A DNA stretch of 64,000 nt from Acetivibrio cellulolyticus CD2 (GCF_000179595.2 NZ_JH556658.1:348861-412860), one strand, 5' to 3'. Counted from the stretch's first letter, positions 9,332-18,168 are shown. Made by a program: numbers and translations. The notes: generated from the letters alone by a model not told the origin.

Positions 9332-10987
9332 ATGCTTACTGTTGAACAGTATATTTTACAAATGAAGAAAAAGGACAAGATTGATGAATTTAATTTCCAG
9401 AACCATGCTGAAAATATGACTACTGTAATTAAGTATGTTATGGATTACTTTAATAACTACCTTAATCCTGAAGCTTATGATTATGAAAATATTAAAGTCG
9501 AACAAACTCTTTTGAAAATAAGTGAAGAAATTGGAAACTCATATCCTAAAAGTAAAGATTTTATACTTCGGTATTATAAAGAATATAAAAGTCGTATAGA
9601 TCGGACATTAAAAAAGTACATATCTGATTTGAGATATTATGAGTTATTTTACTGCGAAGAAGACTATGAAAACGCAGTTAATTCATTTTGTAATAGCCCA
9701 AAAGTAAAAGGAACAGGTGTAGAAAATTATAAAGATGATTTGGTATTACTAGTGCAAGAGATTAAAGATAATGAAACTGAAAAGCCTTCCTTCTCAAGCT
9801 ATATATACCTTGATGATTTGTTAATAGGCTGGGTTAAGAGTATATATATAGAATATAAAGTAAACGTAGTTCGATTTGTAGAAGACTATATGTGGAAATA
9901 TAATGAACGGTATATTGAAAGAAAATATGATAGCAAATCTGAAACGCATTATCGCATTAATAGATATAATCACAGATACAACAATAATCCCTTTTCAATT
10001 GATGAAGTGTACCAAGAGAATTGTAACCGTCCTTTTATCGAAGGGAAAAAAGGTGAACTGGAAATGCTCATGATGTACAATTGGATATTTGATAATGTAG
10101 AAGATTCGGATTACTGGTCTGAGTATGTTAATCTTTGTGTTTCAACTGGAAGAGTCAAAATAGTAAAAAACATTAATGCTCTGTTTCCTGTTAAAGTAAA
10201 AGATATTGCTTACCCGCCAGATGTTCAGTGCAGTAAATCATTTATCGAAACATATAATGGTTTCATTAATAATGATCCAGGAACATCATATATTCTCCGG
10301 CTATCATATAATAAGGACAATGATATTATATGGAAGGATGAGAAGGAATTATCGAACGTAATAATTAATTTGCATGAAGCTTTTTCAAAATACCGACCTC
10401 CTGCTGTTATAGAGATTTTTCCGCCGATAGTATCAAACAATTATGGGGAAGAAGATTTTTTTCAAAAATATAATATATTAGAAAAAGCCATGAAAAAATA
10501 TACTGATTTGAAAATCGTTATGATCAATGCTCCTGAGAGGCACTATTCAAAACCCAAATACTTGATGCAGACAGTTGAAGATATATTAAATATAAGAAAG
10601 ACAGTCAAAGAGAGAAAATATCATATGAAACTTGTAATTGATATTCCTTCGCTTTTTAAAAAGAAATGCTATGGGCATGAATTAGAAGAGAAATTGGACA
10701 AGTTAAGTGAAATAAGAAATTGCATATTAGGAATTCACTTGTCTAACATTCATGATGTTTATAGCATTTTTAGCGAAATAAGAAAAGAAGACGATGTATA
10801 CTTAAATACATATGGTTACCATAAGTATTCGGATTTTCTTGGAGGTATCTCTGCACTTTTCAATGATAATATATGCCGTTATTTTGTTCCGGAAAGTATA
10901 GTCAGCAGAGAGGATCTTGAAGAGCTTGTTGATGTCCTTCTCAGGGGTGGATTCTCATTTTGCGTAGAGGAGCAAAAGTATGTATAA
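9332..10987 (+). CDS. Unrecognised 551-residue protein, possible TIM-barrel C-terminus
   Basis: I do not recognise this family. The N-terminal 270 residues are helical and rich in charged and tyrosine residues. From about residue 310 alternating strands and helices appear (SYILRLSYNKD, PAVIEIFPPIV, LKIVMINAPERHY, MKLVIDIPSLF, CILGIHLSNIHD, VYLNTYGYH), a rhythm like a TIM barrel of the sugar-isomerase/endonuclease IV type, with histidines and acids at strand ends. No signal peptide or membrane segment is seen. ATG at 9332 has GAGGAGG at ideal distance. Its last eight bases overlap the next gene, so the two are translationally coupled. Position between dnd and a reverse transcriptase suggests a defence role; that is inference. 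Confidence 0.6.
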   Translation: MLTVEQYILQMKKKDKIDEFNFQNHAENMTTVIKYVMDYFNNYLNPEAYDYENIKVEQTLLKISEEIGNSYPKSKDFILRYYKEYKSRIDRTLKKYISDLRYYELFYCEEDYENAVNSFCNSPKVKGTGVENYKDDLVLLVQEIKDNETEKPSFSSYIYLDDLLIGWVKSIYIEYKVNVVRFVEDYMWKYNERYIERKYDSKSETHYRINRYNHRYNNNPFSIDEVYQENCNRPFIEGKKGELEMLMMYNWIFDNVEDSDYWSEYVNLCVSTGRVKIVKNINALFPVKVKDIAYPPDVQCSKSFIETYNGFINNDPGTSYILRLSYNKDNDIIWKDEKELSNVIINLHEAFSKYRPPAVIEIFPPIVSNNYGEEDFFQKYNILEKAMKKYTDLKIVMINAPERHYSKPKYLMQTVEDILNIRKTVKERKYHMKLVIDIPSLFKKKCYGHELEEKLDKLSEIRNCILGIHLSNIHDVYSIFSEIRKEDDVYLNTYGYHKYSDFLGGISALFNDNICRYFVPESIVSREDLEELVDVLLRGGFSFCVEEQKYV

Positions 10988-12284
10988 TGAAGATGATTTT
11001 CTTAATGAAAGGGAAAAACTATACAATGAGGTATGGAATGAGCCAATGACGACAGTTGCAAAGCGTTATGGCTTATCTGATAATGGATTGCGAAAAAGGT
11101 GCATTAAGCTTGAAATACCTTTACCGCCTGTGGGGCATTGGGCAAAACTCCAAGCAGGTAAAGAATCGGTTCCGAAGCCTAAATTGCCACCTATAAAAAT
11201 AATTAAGCAATCTATAAATATAGAGGATAAAAAACATATTATCGAAATTAAAGATATTTCAAACATACCAGACAGCAAGCTTGAGGTTTTGGATGGAATG
11301 GAGCTTCTGACTCTGGAATCAAAAGAAAGGTTTATTCAATGGTGTGAAAAAATTCAAGTTCCTAAACAAATTGATAATTATAACAAATTAATAATTGAAT
11401 ATCAAAAAGAAAATCAATATAGAAAAGCAAGAGATGAAGAACATAAATTCCATGATATTTTTAGATACACCGATTTCTTTTGGTCTATCCAGCATAAAAC
11501 GCCATATCGCGAAAATATAGCTGTTTTGCCGATATCAGTCTCAGAAAAACAAATCAACCGGGCACTGAGAATAATAGATACTTTGATCAATTTGGTTAGT
11601 GAACTAGGTGGAAAGATAATTATTAATCATGGTAATAAGGACAATGCCATATTCATGGTTTTTAATCATGAATTTTCTTTTGAAATGAGTGAAATCATGA
11701 TTAAGCAAAGATCTAAATTGCTGGATTATAAGGAAAGTAGTATATATACAGAATTCAAACCAATGTATGAAAAGATGTATAGTGGGTTGCTGAAAATTGA
11801 TTTTGTTGAGCAGCTTAACAATCAGTCTAGAGAAAAATGCTACAAAAGGCTATGCTTTCAAGATTCTTCAAAAGAACTGCTTGAAAAGCAACTGGGTGAA
11901 ATATTCATATCTTTGTTCAAAATTGCAAATGAAGCGTCGATTGCTAGATATATTTCACAGCGGGAATATGAAAAAAGAAGGAAGGAAGAGAAGCGGCTTT
12001 ACGAGATTGAAGCAGAGAACTTAAAAGAAAAACAAAGAATAGAAGCGAAAAACCAACAACGAATTAAATTTAATCAGGATATAGATCGCCATATTGAAGA
12101 ATGGTTTAAATATCAGAATCTAAAGAAATATATCAATGACCTAAATGAGTTACTGCCAACGATAGCTGATCCGGAATCAAAGGAAATAATCGAGGACTAT
12201 CTTTTGCTCTTAAGAGATAAAGCAGAGAAAGTTAATCCTATTAATGATATTATAAAAGAAATAAAATTGCTTCAAGATGAATAA
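10980..12284 (+). CDS. Unrecognised 434-residue protein with N-terminal HTH-like module and coiled coil
   Basis: The first 65 residues contain a recurring helix-turn-helix-like module (REKLYNEVWNEP..TVAKRYGLSDNGLRKRCIKLEIPLPPVGHWAKLQAGK) that I have seen at the start of otherwise uncharacterised bacterial proteins; it looks DNA-binding. Residues about 100-250 are mixed. Residues 320-430 are a long, lysine/glutamate-rich helix (REYEKRRKEEKRLYEIEAENLKEK) likely to form a coiled coil. Catalytic motifs are not evident. The start overlaps the previous gene by eight bases, so the pair is one functional unit, perhaps a sensor plus an effector. Function unknown. Confidence 0.6.
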   Translation: MYNEDDFLNEREKLYNEVWNEPMTTVAKRYGLSDNGLRKRCIKLEIPLPPVGHWAKLQAGKESVPKPKLPPIKIIKQSINIEDKKHIIEIKDISNIPDSKLEVLDGMELLTLESKERFIQWCEKIQVPKQIDNYNKLIIEYQKENQYRKARDEEHKFHDIFRYTDFFWSIQHKTPYRENIAVLPISVSEKQINRALRIIDTLINLVSELGGKIIINHGNKDNAIFMVFNHEFSFEMSEIMIKQRSKLLDYKESSIYTEFKPMYEKMYSGLLKIDFVEQLNNQSREKCYKRLCFQDSSKELLEKQLGEIFISLFKIANEASIARYISQREYEKRRKEEKRLYEIEAENLKEKQRIEAKNQQRIKFNQDIDRHIEEWFKYQNLKKYINDLNELLPTIADPESKEIIEDYLLLLRDKAEKVNPINDIIKEIKLLQDE

Positions 12285-12464
12285 AATTAAAAATAGAGTA
12301 AGTGCAGAGAAGTCATACCCATAGATTATAACAAAGAAATAAACCAGAGCTCTGATGGGCTATAAAATGGTTTTGCATATACATATACAATCTATTTGAC
12401 ACTAAACCTGGAATCGTGACTTAATAATTCAAACGGTAGTGTTTATAACTAATTATTCTGTTTT

Positions 12465-12493
12465 TTGACAATTATTCGTTATAGTGATATAAT
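12465..12493 (+). promoter_or_regulatory. Consensus sigma-A promoter for ncRNA / reverse transcriptase
   Basis: TTGACA (12465-12470) and TATAAT (12488-12493) with a 17-bp spacer: a perfect housekeeping promoter. It predicts a start near 12500, about 315 bases before the reverse transcriptase ATG. Such a strong promoter driving a long untranslated stretch suggests that the leader itself is a functional RNA. Confidence 0.8.
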
Positions 12494-12499
12494 AAAATT

Positions 12500-12800
12500 G
12501 CCTTATGTTATGACATAGGGGACGAGGATTGTTGTCAACTCCTGAAGGTAATTATTTACTAATTCTTTCAGAGCTGAAACCAGTTTGATAATTACGATTA
12601 TCCACATAATTGTTTCTATTAAACTCCTTTCCTTATATTCTATTATACTATAGATATATATTGAACGTATAAAGGATAGCTGGTTCAAACACAAAAGTAC
12701 TTATGTACTTACTTCTCATGGTTAGTAACAAATTAATACCAAGTTGGGTTATACCTATCAGCAAGGAGATGCTATCCCTCGCACTGATAGGTATTACGCT
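12500..12800 (+). ncRNA. Candidate structured ncRNA partner of the reverse transcriptase
   Basis: About 300 nt with no plus-strand ORF of note between a perfect promoter and the reverse transcriptase. Hairpins seen are CCTTATGT/ACATAGGG with a four-base loop right at the predicted 5' end (12501-12520), AAGTAC/GTACTT (12695-12710) and a perfect 11-bp stem ATACCTATCAG/CTGATAGGTAT (12751-12761 with 12784-12794) just before the ribosome binding site, without the T-run of a terminator. A further ACCAG/CTGGT pairing (about 12579 and 12680) may close a long middle domain. Size and position resemble the ncRNA upstream of DRT2-type reverse transcriptases. Homology to that class is not shown. Confidence 0.5.
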
Positions 12801-12814
12801 ATATTGAGGTGAAA

Positions 12815-14170
12815 ATGACTCTTCAAGAATGGGTGCAAAAAAACCAAAAAGCAAAGAGATATGCACATTTTGATAAAAGAGTATCTTTAAAAAAGATTTT
12901 GACTTATATTAGTGAGCCGGATAATATAAGTCATCATGGGTTCTATCCATTTATTCATTATACAAAAGTATTTAATAAGTATAGTAATGGTAAAATAAAG
13001 AAGAAAGAAAGAGAGCTTAATTACTCTGCACATATTGATAGATACATTTATTCTTATTATGGATTTTTACTAAATCAAAAATATAATGATAGAGTTTTTC
13101 AAGATGGGCTAAATGATGTTTCTTTAGCTTACAGAGATAATTTAGGAAAGAATAATATTCACTTTGCAAAAAGTGCTGTAGATAAAATCCGAGAAATAGG
13201 AAAATGTTATATTATCGTAGGCGATTTTACAAACTTTTTTGATCAGTTAGATCATAAGTACCTCAAAGATATGCTATGTGATTTATTACAAGTCAAATTG
13301 TTGCCAGATGATTATTATGCTGTATTTAAAAATATAACGAAGTACTCAAAATGGGAATTGATTGACATCCTAAATTATTATGGACTAGCTGTTAATGAAA
13401 AAGGAATAAAAGAACTAAATGAAAAACATGTTGTTTTTACTTTAAAGGAATTCAAAAGATTAAAAAAGATAGATCAAAACAATCCCAAACCTAATAAAAA
13501 TAATTATGGAATTCCGCAAGGCTCAGCAATTAGTGCGGTATTATCAAATATTTATATGCTTAAATGCGATAAAATCCTCAATGATTATGTAAAAAAATAT
13601 AATGGACTATACATGCGATATAGCGATGATTTTATTATTGTATTACCTAAGATAACAGAAGACGTATTTAAGGATCAATTTCAATATATAAACACAACTA
13701 TAAAATCAATACCTTACCTTATATTACAACCAGATAAGACTCAAGTTTTCTGCTATACGGATACTTGTTTAATTAGTTGCAATACTTTAGTAATGCCAGA
13801 TATTCAGAATAGACAAAATAGAATTAATTATCTAGGGTTTACATTTGACGGTAAAGAAGTTACGATAAGAGATAAAACGATTACAAAATATTACTATCGA
13901 ATGTATAGAAAGCTAAAAACAATAGTAAAAAATAATGGAATAACAAAAAATGGGAACCGGATTAGTTGCGAAAATGTTTATTATAAATATTCTAGTAAAG
14001 GCGCTCGGATAATAAAAGAAAATGGACAACAAAAGAATAGAGGAAACTTTATTACATATGTGCAAAGAGCTGAAAAAATTTGGGGACCTGAAGAACCTAT
14101 TAATAGATCCACTAAAAATCATTTGTTAAAAATTCGAAGACAGTTGGATAAATTAAAACAAAATGGCTAA
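12815..14170 (+). CDS. Stand-alone reverse transcriptase, DRT/UG-like
   Basis: Reverse transcriptase of about 451 residues. An N-terminal HFDKRVS precedes the palm. Motif A is YIIVGDFTNFFDQLDH, motif B is YGIPQGSAISAVLSNIYM, and the catalytic box is YMRYSDDFIIV; a thumb-like C-terminus follows INYLGFTF. There is no maturase or HNH domain and no intron structure is evident, so it is not a group II intron protein. Single-gene architecture, a defence-island setting and a promoter-driven non-coding leader favour an antiviral DRT-type enzyme. I cannot assign the class from memory. ATG at 12815 is chosen over the GTG at 12809 because GAGGTG (12806-12811) then serves as its ribosome binding site. 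Confidence 0.85.
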   Translation: MTLQEWVQKNQKAKRYAHFDKRVSLKKILTYISEPDNISHHGFYPFIHYTKVFNKYSNGKIKKKERELNYSAHIDRYIYSYYGFLLNQKYNDRVFQDGLNDVSLAYRDNLGKNNIHFAKSAVDKIREIGKCYIIVGDFTNFFDQLDHKYLKDMLCDLLQVKLLPDDYYAVFKNITKYSKWELIDILNYYGLAVNEKGIKELNEKHVVFTLKEFKRLKKIDQNNPKPNKNNYGIPQGSAISAVLSNIYMLKCDKILNDYVKKYNGLYMRYSDDFIIVLPKITEDVFKDQFQYINTTIKSIPYLILQPDKTQVFCYTDTCLISCNTLVMPDIQNRQNRINYLGFTFDGKEVTIRDKTITKYYYRMYRKLKTIVKNNGITKNGNRISCENVYYKYSSKGARIIKENGQQKNRGNFITYVQRAEKIWGPEEPINRSTKNHLLKIRRQLDKLKQNG

Positions 14171-14185
14171 ATTGATGTATAAATG

Positions 14186-14228
14186 TCTGGTAGCTCATCA
14201 ACATTATGTCATGTTGGCAGCTACCAGA
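14186..14228 (+). terminator. Long hairpin between reverse transcriptase and argS
   Basis: TCTGGTAGCT (14186-14195) pairs perfectly with AGCTACCAGA (14219-14228), and CAACAT/ATGTTG pair inside the loop. The plus strand then reads TATTTTGC, a weak T-run. It lies between two convergent genes, so it may terminate both or protect the 3' end of the reverse transcriptase message. Confidence 0.55.
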
Positions 14229-14242
14229 TATTTTGCAATTGC

Positions 14243-15940
14243 CTACATTCTTTCAGGGCATTCTATTCCTAATAAGGACATTCCGTTTTTTACAACAATT
14301 TTTACAGCTTTGCAAAGAGCTATCCTGGAATACTTTAATTCATCTTCACTGCTTAAAATGGGGTTGAAATGATAAAATTTGTTATAGCTTTGAACAAGAT
14401 CAATAAGGTACTTTGAAATAATCGAAGGTTCATATTCATTTGAAGCACTTTCTACAATGTCAGGAAATTTTGCTAAAAGTTTTACAACATCATATGAATC
14501 TCCTTCTGCTAAAAGGCTGTAGTTTATACCCAAATCTTCTGAGTTTTCTACCTTTTTTATAACACTACAGATCCTAGCGTAAGTATACTGAATGTAACAA
14601 GAAGTCTCTCCCTCAAAGTTTAATACCTTTTCCCAAGCAAAGACTGAGTCCTTTATTCTTTTGTTCTTCAGTGCACTGAATTTTATAGCTCCGATCCCAA
14701 CCATTCTGGAAACTTCCTCTTTGCCTTCAAGTTCAGGGTTTTTTTCTTCTATAATTGCCAGTGCTTTTGACACGGCTTCGCTCAAAACATCATCCAAAAA
14801 TACAGCCGTCCCTTGTCGTGTACCCATAGAGCTACTTTCAAGACTTATCATTCCATTAGCAACATGAACAAGGTTTTCAGCCCATGGATATCCCATTTTT
14901 TCTATAACCTTAAAAAGCTGCTGGAAATGTAAATTCTGCTGTGTAGCAACACAATATAAAATTTTATGGAAATCATATGTTTCCTTTCGATAAAATATTG
15001 CTGCCAAGTCACGAGTTGCATACAAAGTAGCACCATCGCTTCGCAAAATAATGCAAGGTGGCATATTAAATTCAGATAAGTCAACAATATGTGCTCCTTG
15101 GCTTTCCTGAAGCAAGCCTTTCTCTTTTAGTTCATTAATAACGGGCTCCATCTTATCATTAAAAAAGCTCTCTCCATTCCATGAATCAAAGTCTATTTTC
15201 AAGACACCAAGTATTCTTTTAAACTCAGAAATACTGATATCCCTAAACCACTTCCATAGCTTTACGTATTCATCTTTTCCATCTTCTATAGCTTTAAATG
15301 CAGCCCTTCCTTCATCATCCAAGCTCTTATCTATTTTTGCTTCTTTGTGAAATTTAACGTAAATCTTAACAAGCTCTTTAATAGGATTTTTCTCAATTTC
15401 AGCGTTGTTACCCCATTTTTTATAAGCAACAATCAATTTTCCGAATTGTGTTCCCCAATCTCCTAAATGGTTAATTCCAACACAATTATATCCTAGGAAT
15501 TTGAAGATTTTATAAAGTGAATTTCCTATAACAGTTGTAGGTAAATGGCCTATATGAAAAGGTTTTGCAATATTTGTTGCACAATAATCGAGGACTATGT
15601 TTTTTCCTTTACCAACATCAGAACTACCAAAGTTTTCTCCCTGCTCTTGAATCTTCTTAAGGACAATAGTAGTGAAATTAACCTTCTCTGCATAAAAGTT
15701 AAGATATCCACCAATGACACAGATTTTTTCTATACACTCAGGCTTAGTTATTTTATCTGCCAACTCTCCGGCAATTATATGGGGTGCTTTTCTTAGCGTT
15801 TTGGAGAGCTGAAAGCATGGAAAGGAATAGTCGCCCATATCATCATTGGGAGGTATTTCAATCAATCTTTCTATTTCATTTTTATCTAAATTCACATGAT
15901 TTAAAATAGCGTTTATAACTTCTTCTTTTATTGTTTTCAT
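14243..15940 (-). CDS. argS: Arginyl-tRNA synthetase
   Basis: Class I aminoacyl-tRNA synthetase, 565 residues, charging tRNA-Arg in the cytoplasm. The N-terminal tRNA-D-loop domain precedes the HIGH signature (AKPFHIGHLPTT, about residue 124). The GTRQGT segment fits the later catalytic loop, and the DALR-type anticodon domain with the usual SLL/ERM C-terminus is intact. It is preceded by an arginine-type T-box leader, so its expression should rise when tRNA-Arg is uncharged. As a housekeeping gene it marks the right border of the defence island. Confidence 0.96.
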   Translation of the reverse strand: MKTIKEEVINAILNHVNLDKNEIERLIEIPPNDDMGDYSFPCFQLSKTLRKAPHIIAGELADKITKPECIEKICVIGGYLNFYAEKVNFTTIVLKKIQEQGENFGSSDVGKGKNIVLDYCATNIAKPFHIGHLPTTVIGNSLYKIFKFLGYNCVGINHLGDWGTQFGKLIVAYKKWGNNAEIEKNPIKELVKIYVKFHKEAKIDKSLDDEGRAAFKAIEDGKDEYVKLWKWFRDISISEFKRILGVLKIDFDSWNGESFFNDKMEPVINELKEKGLLQESQGAHIVDLSEFNMPPCIILRSDGATLYATRDLAAIFYRKETYDFHKILYCVATQQNLHFQQLFKVIEKMGYPWAENLVHVANGMISLESSSMGTRQGTAVFLDDVLSEAVSKALAIIEEKNPELEGKEEVSRMVGIGAIKFSALKNKRIKDSVFAWEKVLNFEGETSCYIQYTYARICSVIKKVENSEDLGINYSLLAEGDSYDVVKLLAKFPDIVESASNEYEPSIISKYLIDLVQSYNKFYHFNPILSSEDELKYSRIALCKAVKIVVKNGMSLLGIECPERM

Positions 15941-15974
15941 AATCCTTCCACTCCTTATACGCTAAAAGTTAAAA

Positions 15975-16200
15975 TAAAAAACTCCTATCTCAAATAGAGA
16001 CGGAGTTGCCGTGGTACCACTCTGATTGGTGTATATACTAATAGACACCCACTCATATCTTTATCGCAGATATACGTTTCCCATACTATTATTTCAAGGA
16101 AATTCTCCCTGGCTCTCTTCATAATTTTCTTGTTATCAGGCTTACACCAGACCCTGACTCGCTTAAACAATAAAAACTATTACTCTCCAGATCATCGAAT
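15975..16200 (-). promoter_or_regulatory. T-box leader of argS
   Basis: On the minus strand the T-box core GTGGTACCAC (16020-16011) is followed by a terminator of AACTCC..TCTC paired with GAGA..GGAGTT (16007-15980) and a run of Ts. Upstream, to about 16200, is a stem I-like segment (AGCGAGTCAGGG, GGTGTAAGCCTG). Uncharged tRNA pairing with the T-box bulge should favour the antiterminator. The specifier codon was not located with certainty; arginine is inferred from argS. Confidence 0.9.
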
Positions 16201-16415
16201 TACAATATTGATAATTTTAAATATTATATTGCAAACTTCGATAATAATCAATATAAATTTTGCAGCTTATTCGAAATACACAGCAACAATAAAGAACTGT
16301 ATAAACCAAATTAATCGTAAATCTATCATTGTAGAAAGTACAGCAGCCTTCTTTTTATTTATAAGATCATCTAATTTCATTTTATCACCATGGAAAAAAT
16401 TTGGTTAGTGATTGA

Positions 16416-16832
16416 TTATTCAGTTGTGTCTTCAATATATTTCTTAGGAACAAACTTCTTGTTATTATCCTTGGCCCTCCAATACAATTCTGTTATTGCT
16501 CTAAAAACTTTTTCCTTATCGTCCTCATTTAATTCAGTACAGGCAAAAAGACCGCCAACTTCTTCAACCAGTTTTTTTGCATCTTTTTTTCTACTAGAAC
16601 CGTATTTTTCTGATGCTTCCTGAATGAAATTAGCTTTTTCGGTCATAAGTTCTTCAATTGTTGTATTTAGTACCTTACAGAGTCTATTTAGGATAGAAAC
16701 ATCTTTTGGATAACGTTTATTGCTTTCATAGTTTTGAATAGAACGTAAGGAAAGTCCGGCATTATTAGCTAATTCTTGTTGGCTCATTCCAGCAATAGTT
16801 CTTAACTCCTTAATTTTGTCACCAAATAACAT
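16416..16832 (-). CDS. XRE-family transcriptional regulator
   Basis: Regulator of 138 residues with an N-terminal lambda-Cro-type helix-turn-helix (IKELRTIAGMSQQELANNAGLSLRSIQNYESNKRYP, residues about 7-43) and an acidic C-terminal half. It reads away from a short region containing two copies of GCAACARYGTTCG that are likely its operators, and from a divergent promoter. Together with the ImmR/ImmA pair next to it, it looks like part of the control region of a decayed mobile element. Confidence 0.85.
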   Translation of the reverse strand: MLFGDKIKELRTIAGMSQQELANNAGLSLRSIQNYESNKRYPKDVSILNRLCKVLNTTIEELMTEKANFIQEASEKYGSSRKKDAKKLVEEVGGLFACTELNEDDKEKVFRAITELYWRAKDNNKKFVPKKYIEDTTE

Positions 16833-16866
16833 ACAATTTACTCCTTCATTATATAAAACTTATAAC

Positions 16867-16948
16867 GCAACAGTGTTCGTGCTATTGTATTGACAAGCTA
16901 ACAATAGTATCTGCATAATACAAATTATATCATATGCAACAACGTTCG
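16867..16948. promoter_or_regulatory. Paired operator motifs around a divergent promoter
   Basis: GCAACAGTGTTCG (16867-16879) and GCAACAACGTTCG (16936-16948) share 11 of 13 bases. Between them lies a plus-strand promoter TTGACA (16890-16895), 18-bp spacer, CATAAT (16914-16919). The arrangement suits an XRE repressor controlling its own gene and the divergent transcript. Motif and promoter are seen; the binding protein is inferred. Confidence 0.5.
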
Positions 16949-16960
16949 CATTAAATGTAT

Positions 16961-17024
16961 CATTTTATTAAAATAAATGTCAATAAGTAAATTCATGGAG
17001 GTAAACTATGCGAAAAGAAAGTAA
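16961..17024 (+). repeat. 64-bp direct repeat, copy A
   Basis: Matches 18398-18461 at 60 of 64 positions, with the last 36 bases identical. Both copies contain the ribosome binding site TGGAGG and the start of an ORF beginning MRKES. It shows that the small regulator-like gene was duplicated. Confidence 0.8.
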
Positions 17025-17094
17025 TGAGGTTTTTTACAACGACTTATATACTGAAGGTATTCCAAGCTCTTTTATCAAGAAATTTACCAAATAA
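17008..17094 (+). pseudogene. Internally deleted copy of the 18445-19020 gene
   Basis: A 28-codon ORF that starts like the downstream gene (MRKES, then FYNDL against FYSDL) and ends like it (TEGIPSSFIK against VEGIPSFFYQ). About 160 codons in between are missing, so it is a deletion derivative retaining both ends. The ribosome binding site and promoter are intact, so a short peptide could still be made. Confidence 0.75.
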
Positions 17095-17130
17095 ACATGG
17101 TTTGTTTGCCAATAATGGCAATTATAAATC

Positions 17131-17661
17131 TTAATAAAATTTATGGTATTTTGGTTTTCTTCGAGTAGAAATAATGCCAATTTTTGATTTTTGAATTGCT
17201 ATGACTTCTTCTGATACAAGAAATATATCCGATAGCTGCTGGTTAGTGCTTCTTTTACAATTATGCAGCCTTGAAAGAGGAACAAGGAAATGGGACGCAA
17301 ATTCATCTGCTTCATCCTCAAGAGTGGCTTTATTAATGGATTTATCTTTTAGTAGCTCAAAATGGCCAAGTTCAATATGCCCAATTTCATGAGCTAATGA
17401 AAAATTCAGCCTTTTCTTTAACAGGGGAGTATTTCTACGGGAATTAATAATAATGACAGTAATATCAAATTTGTCATGCAGGTAAGAGACAATATCTGCA
17501 TCAGCACTAGGACCAAAATCCATATATCGGATAATACATTTGTCTTTATAGCTGTTCTTTAAAACTTCTTCTGCATTAATATAAGAGATCCTTATTTTCA
17601 GGTGTTTGCGTGTTTCCCATGCTTTATTCTTAATAAAATTAAAACGATTTGAATCAATCAT
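17131..17661 (-). CDS. ImmA/IrrE-type metallopeptidase
   Basis: Predicted zinc protease of 176 residues, the anti-repressor partner of an ImmR-type repressor in integrative elements and prophages. The HExxH site is clear (FSLAHEIGHIELGHF, about residue 86), and a downstream acidic cluster (LEDEADEFASHFLVP) supplies the third zinc ligand and the family signature. Its start overlaps the end of the XRE gene 17654-18031 by eight bases, the standard immR-immA layout. After a DNA-damage or crowding signal it would cleave the repressor. Confidence 0.9.
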   Translation of the reverse strand: MIDSNRFNFIKNKAWETRKHLKIRISYINAEEVLKNSYKDKCIIRYMDFGPSADADIVSYLHDKFDITVIIINSRRNTPLLKKRLNFSLAHEIGHIELGHFELLKDKSINKATLEDEADEFASHFLVPLSRLHNCKRSTNQQLSDIFLVSEEVIAIQKSKIGIISTRRKPKYHKFY

Positions 17662-18031
17662 TCTTACTATCTTTCTCCTTCAAAAACCTTTCCATTTCAA
17701 AGGCTGCATATTCCCTGAGCCTTTTTCTGACTTCATCTGGCAAAACCTTTGCTCTGCACATTTCTATAAGAAAGTCAGGGTCTACCCGGTACATTTCTTC
17801 TGCTTCTGCCATTTCTTTTTTTTCCTCTGTTTTACGGGTATTAGAACGCATTAGCATATAATCTATTGTACAATCAAAAATTTGAGCTAATTTATTCAAG
17901 GTGTCAGTATCGGGATCTCTGTCACTAGTTTCGTAGGAACCGACTGAACGTTCGGATAAACCAATCATTTTACCTAATTCTTCTTGAGTAAACCCCAACT
18001 CTTTACGGAGCTCTCTTATCCTATTCTTCAT
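17654..18031 (-). CDS. ImmR-like XRE repressor
   Basis: XRE repressor of about 125 residues with an N-terminal helix-turn-helix (IRELRKELGFTQEELGKMIGLSERSVGSYE) and a helical C-terminus ending KDSKND. The start at 18031 is chosen because AAGGAGAG sits seven bases before it; an upstream in-frame start at 18064 lacks such a site. Coupled to the ImmA-like protease. Two GCAC-N5-GTGC palindromes upstream are its likely operators. Confidence 0.85.
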   Translation of the reverse strand: MKNRIRELRKELGFTQEELGKMIGLSERSVGSYETSDRDPDTDTLNKLAQIFDCTIDYMLMRSNTRKTEEKKEMAEAEEMYRVDPDFLIEMCRAKVLPDEVRKRLREYAAFEMERFLKEKDSKND

Positions 18032-18089
18032 TTTCATCTCTCCTTGTTTACCATTATAACACATCCAATATATTTTTCAATAAAATAGA

Positions 18090-18153
18090 GCACTTTTGGT
18101 GCAGTTAATCCAGCATAGGACTATAGTACTATATACATTCGCACAATAAGTGC
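18090..18153. promoter_or_regulatory. Two GCAC-N5-GTGC palindromes
   Basis: Identical dyads with different spacers lie at 18090-18102 and 18141-18153, 51 bp apart centre to centre, upstream of the ImmR-like gene. Two identical-arm palindromes at a near-integral number of helical turns are a good candidate operator pair for that repressor. Confidence 0.55.
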
Positions 18154-18168
18154 GGTAAAATAATAAAA

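Noticed and set aside
9145-9378. Minus-strand 77-codon ORF upstream of the unknown cassette
   Set aside because: Cysteine- and tyrosine-rich low-complexity translation, overlapping the real start and ribosome binding site of the plus-strand gene.
12503-12694. Minus-strand 63-codon ORF in the reverse transcriptase leader as a gene
   Set aside because: It has no ribosome binding site and opposes the strong promoter; its open frame is only relevant to a possible cDNA-encoded product.
12815-14170. Reverse transcriptase as a group II intron maturase or retron
   Set aside because: There is no maturase/HNH domain, no intron boundaries, and no recognisable msr/msd repeat arms; retron assignment cannot be fully excluded without a search.
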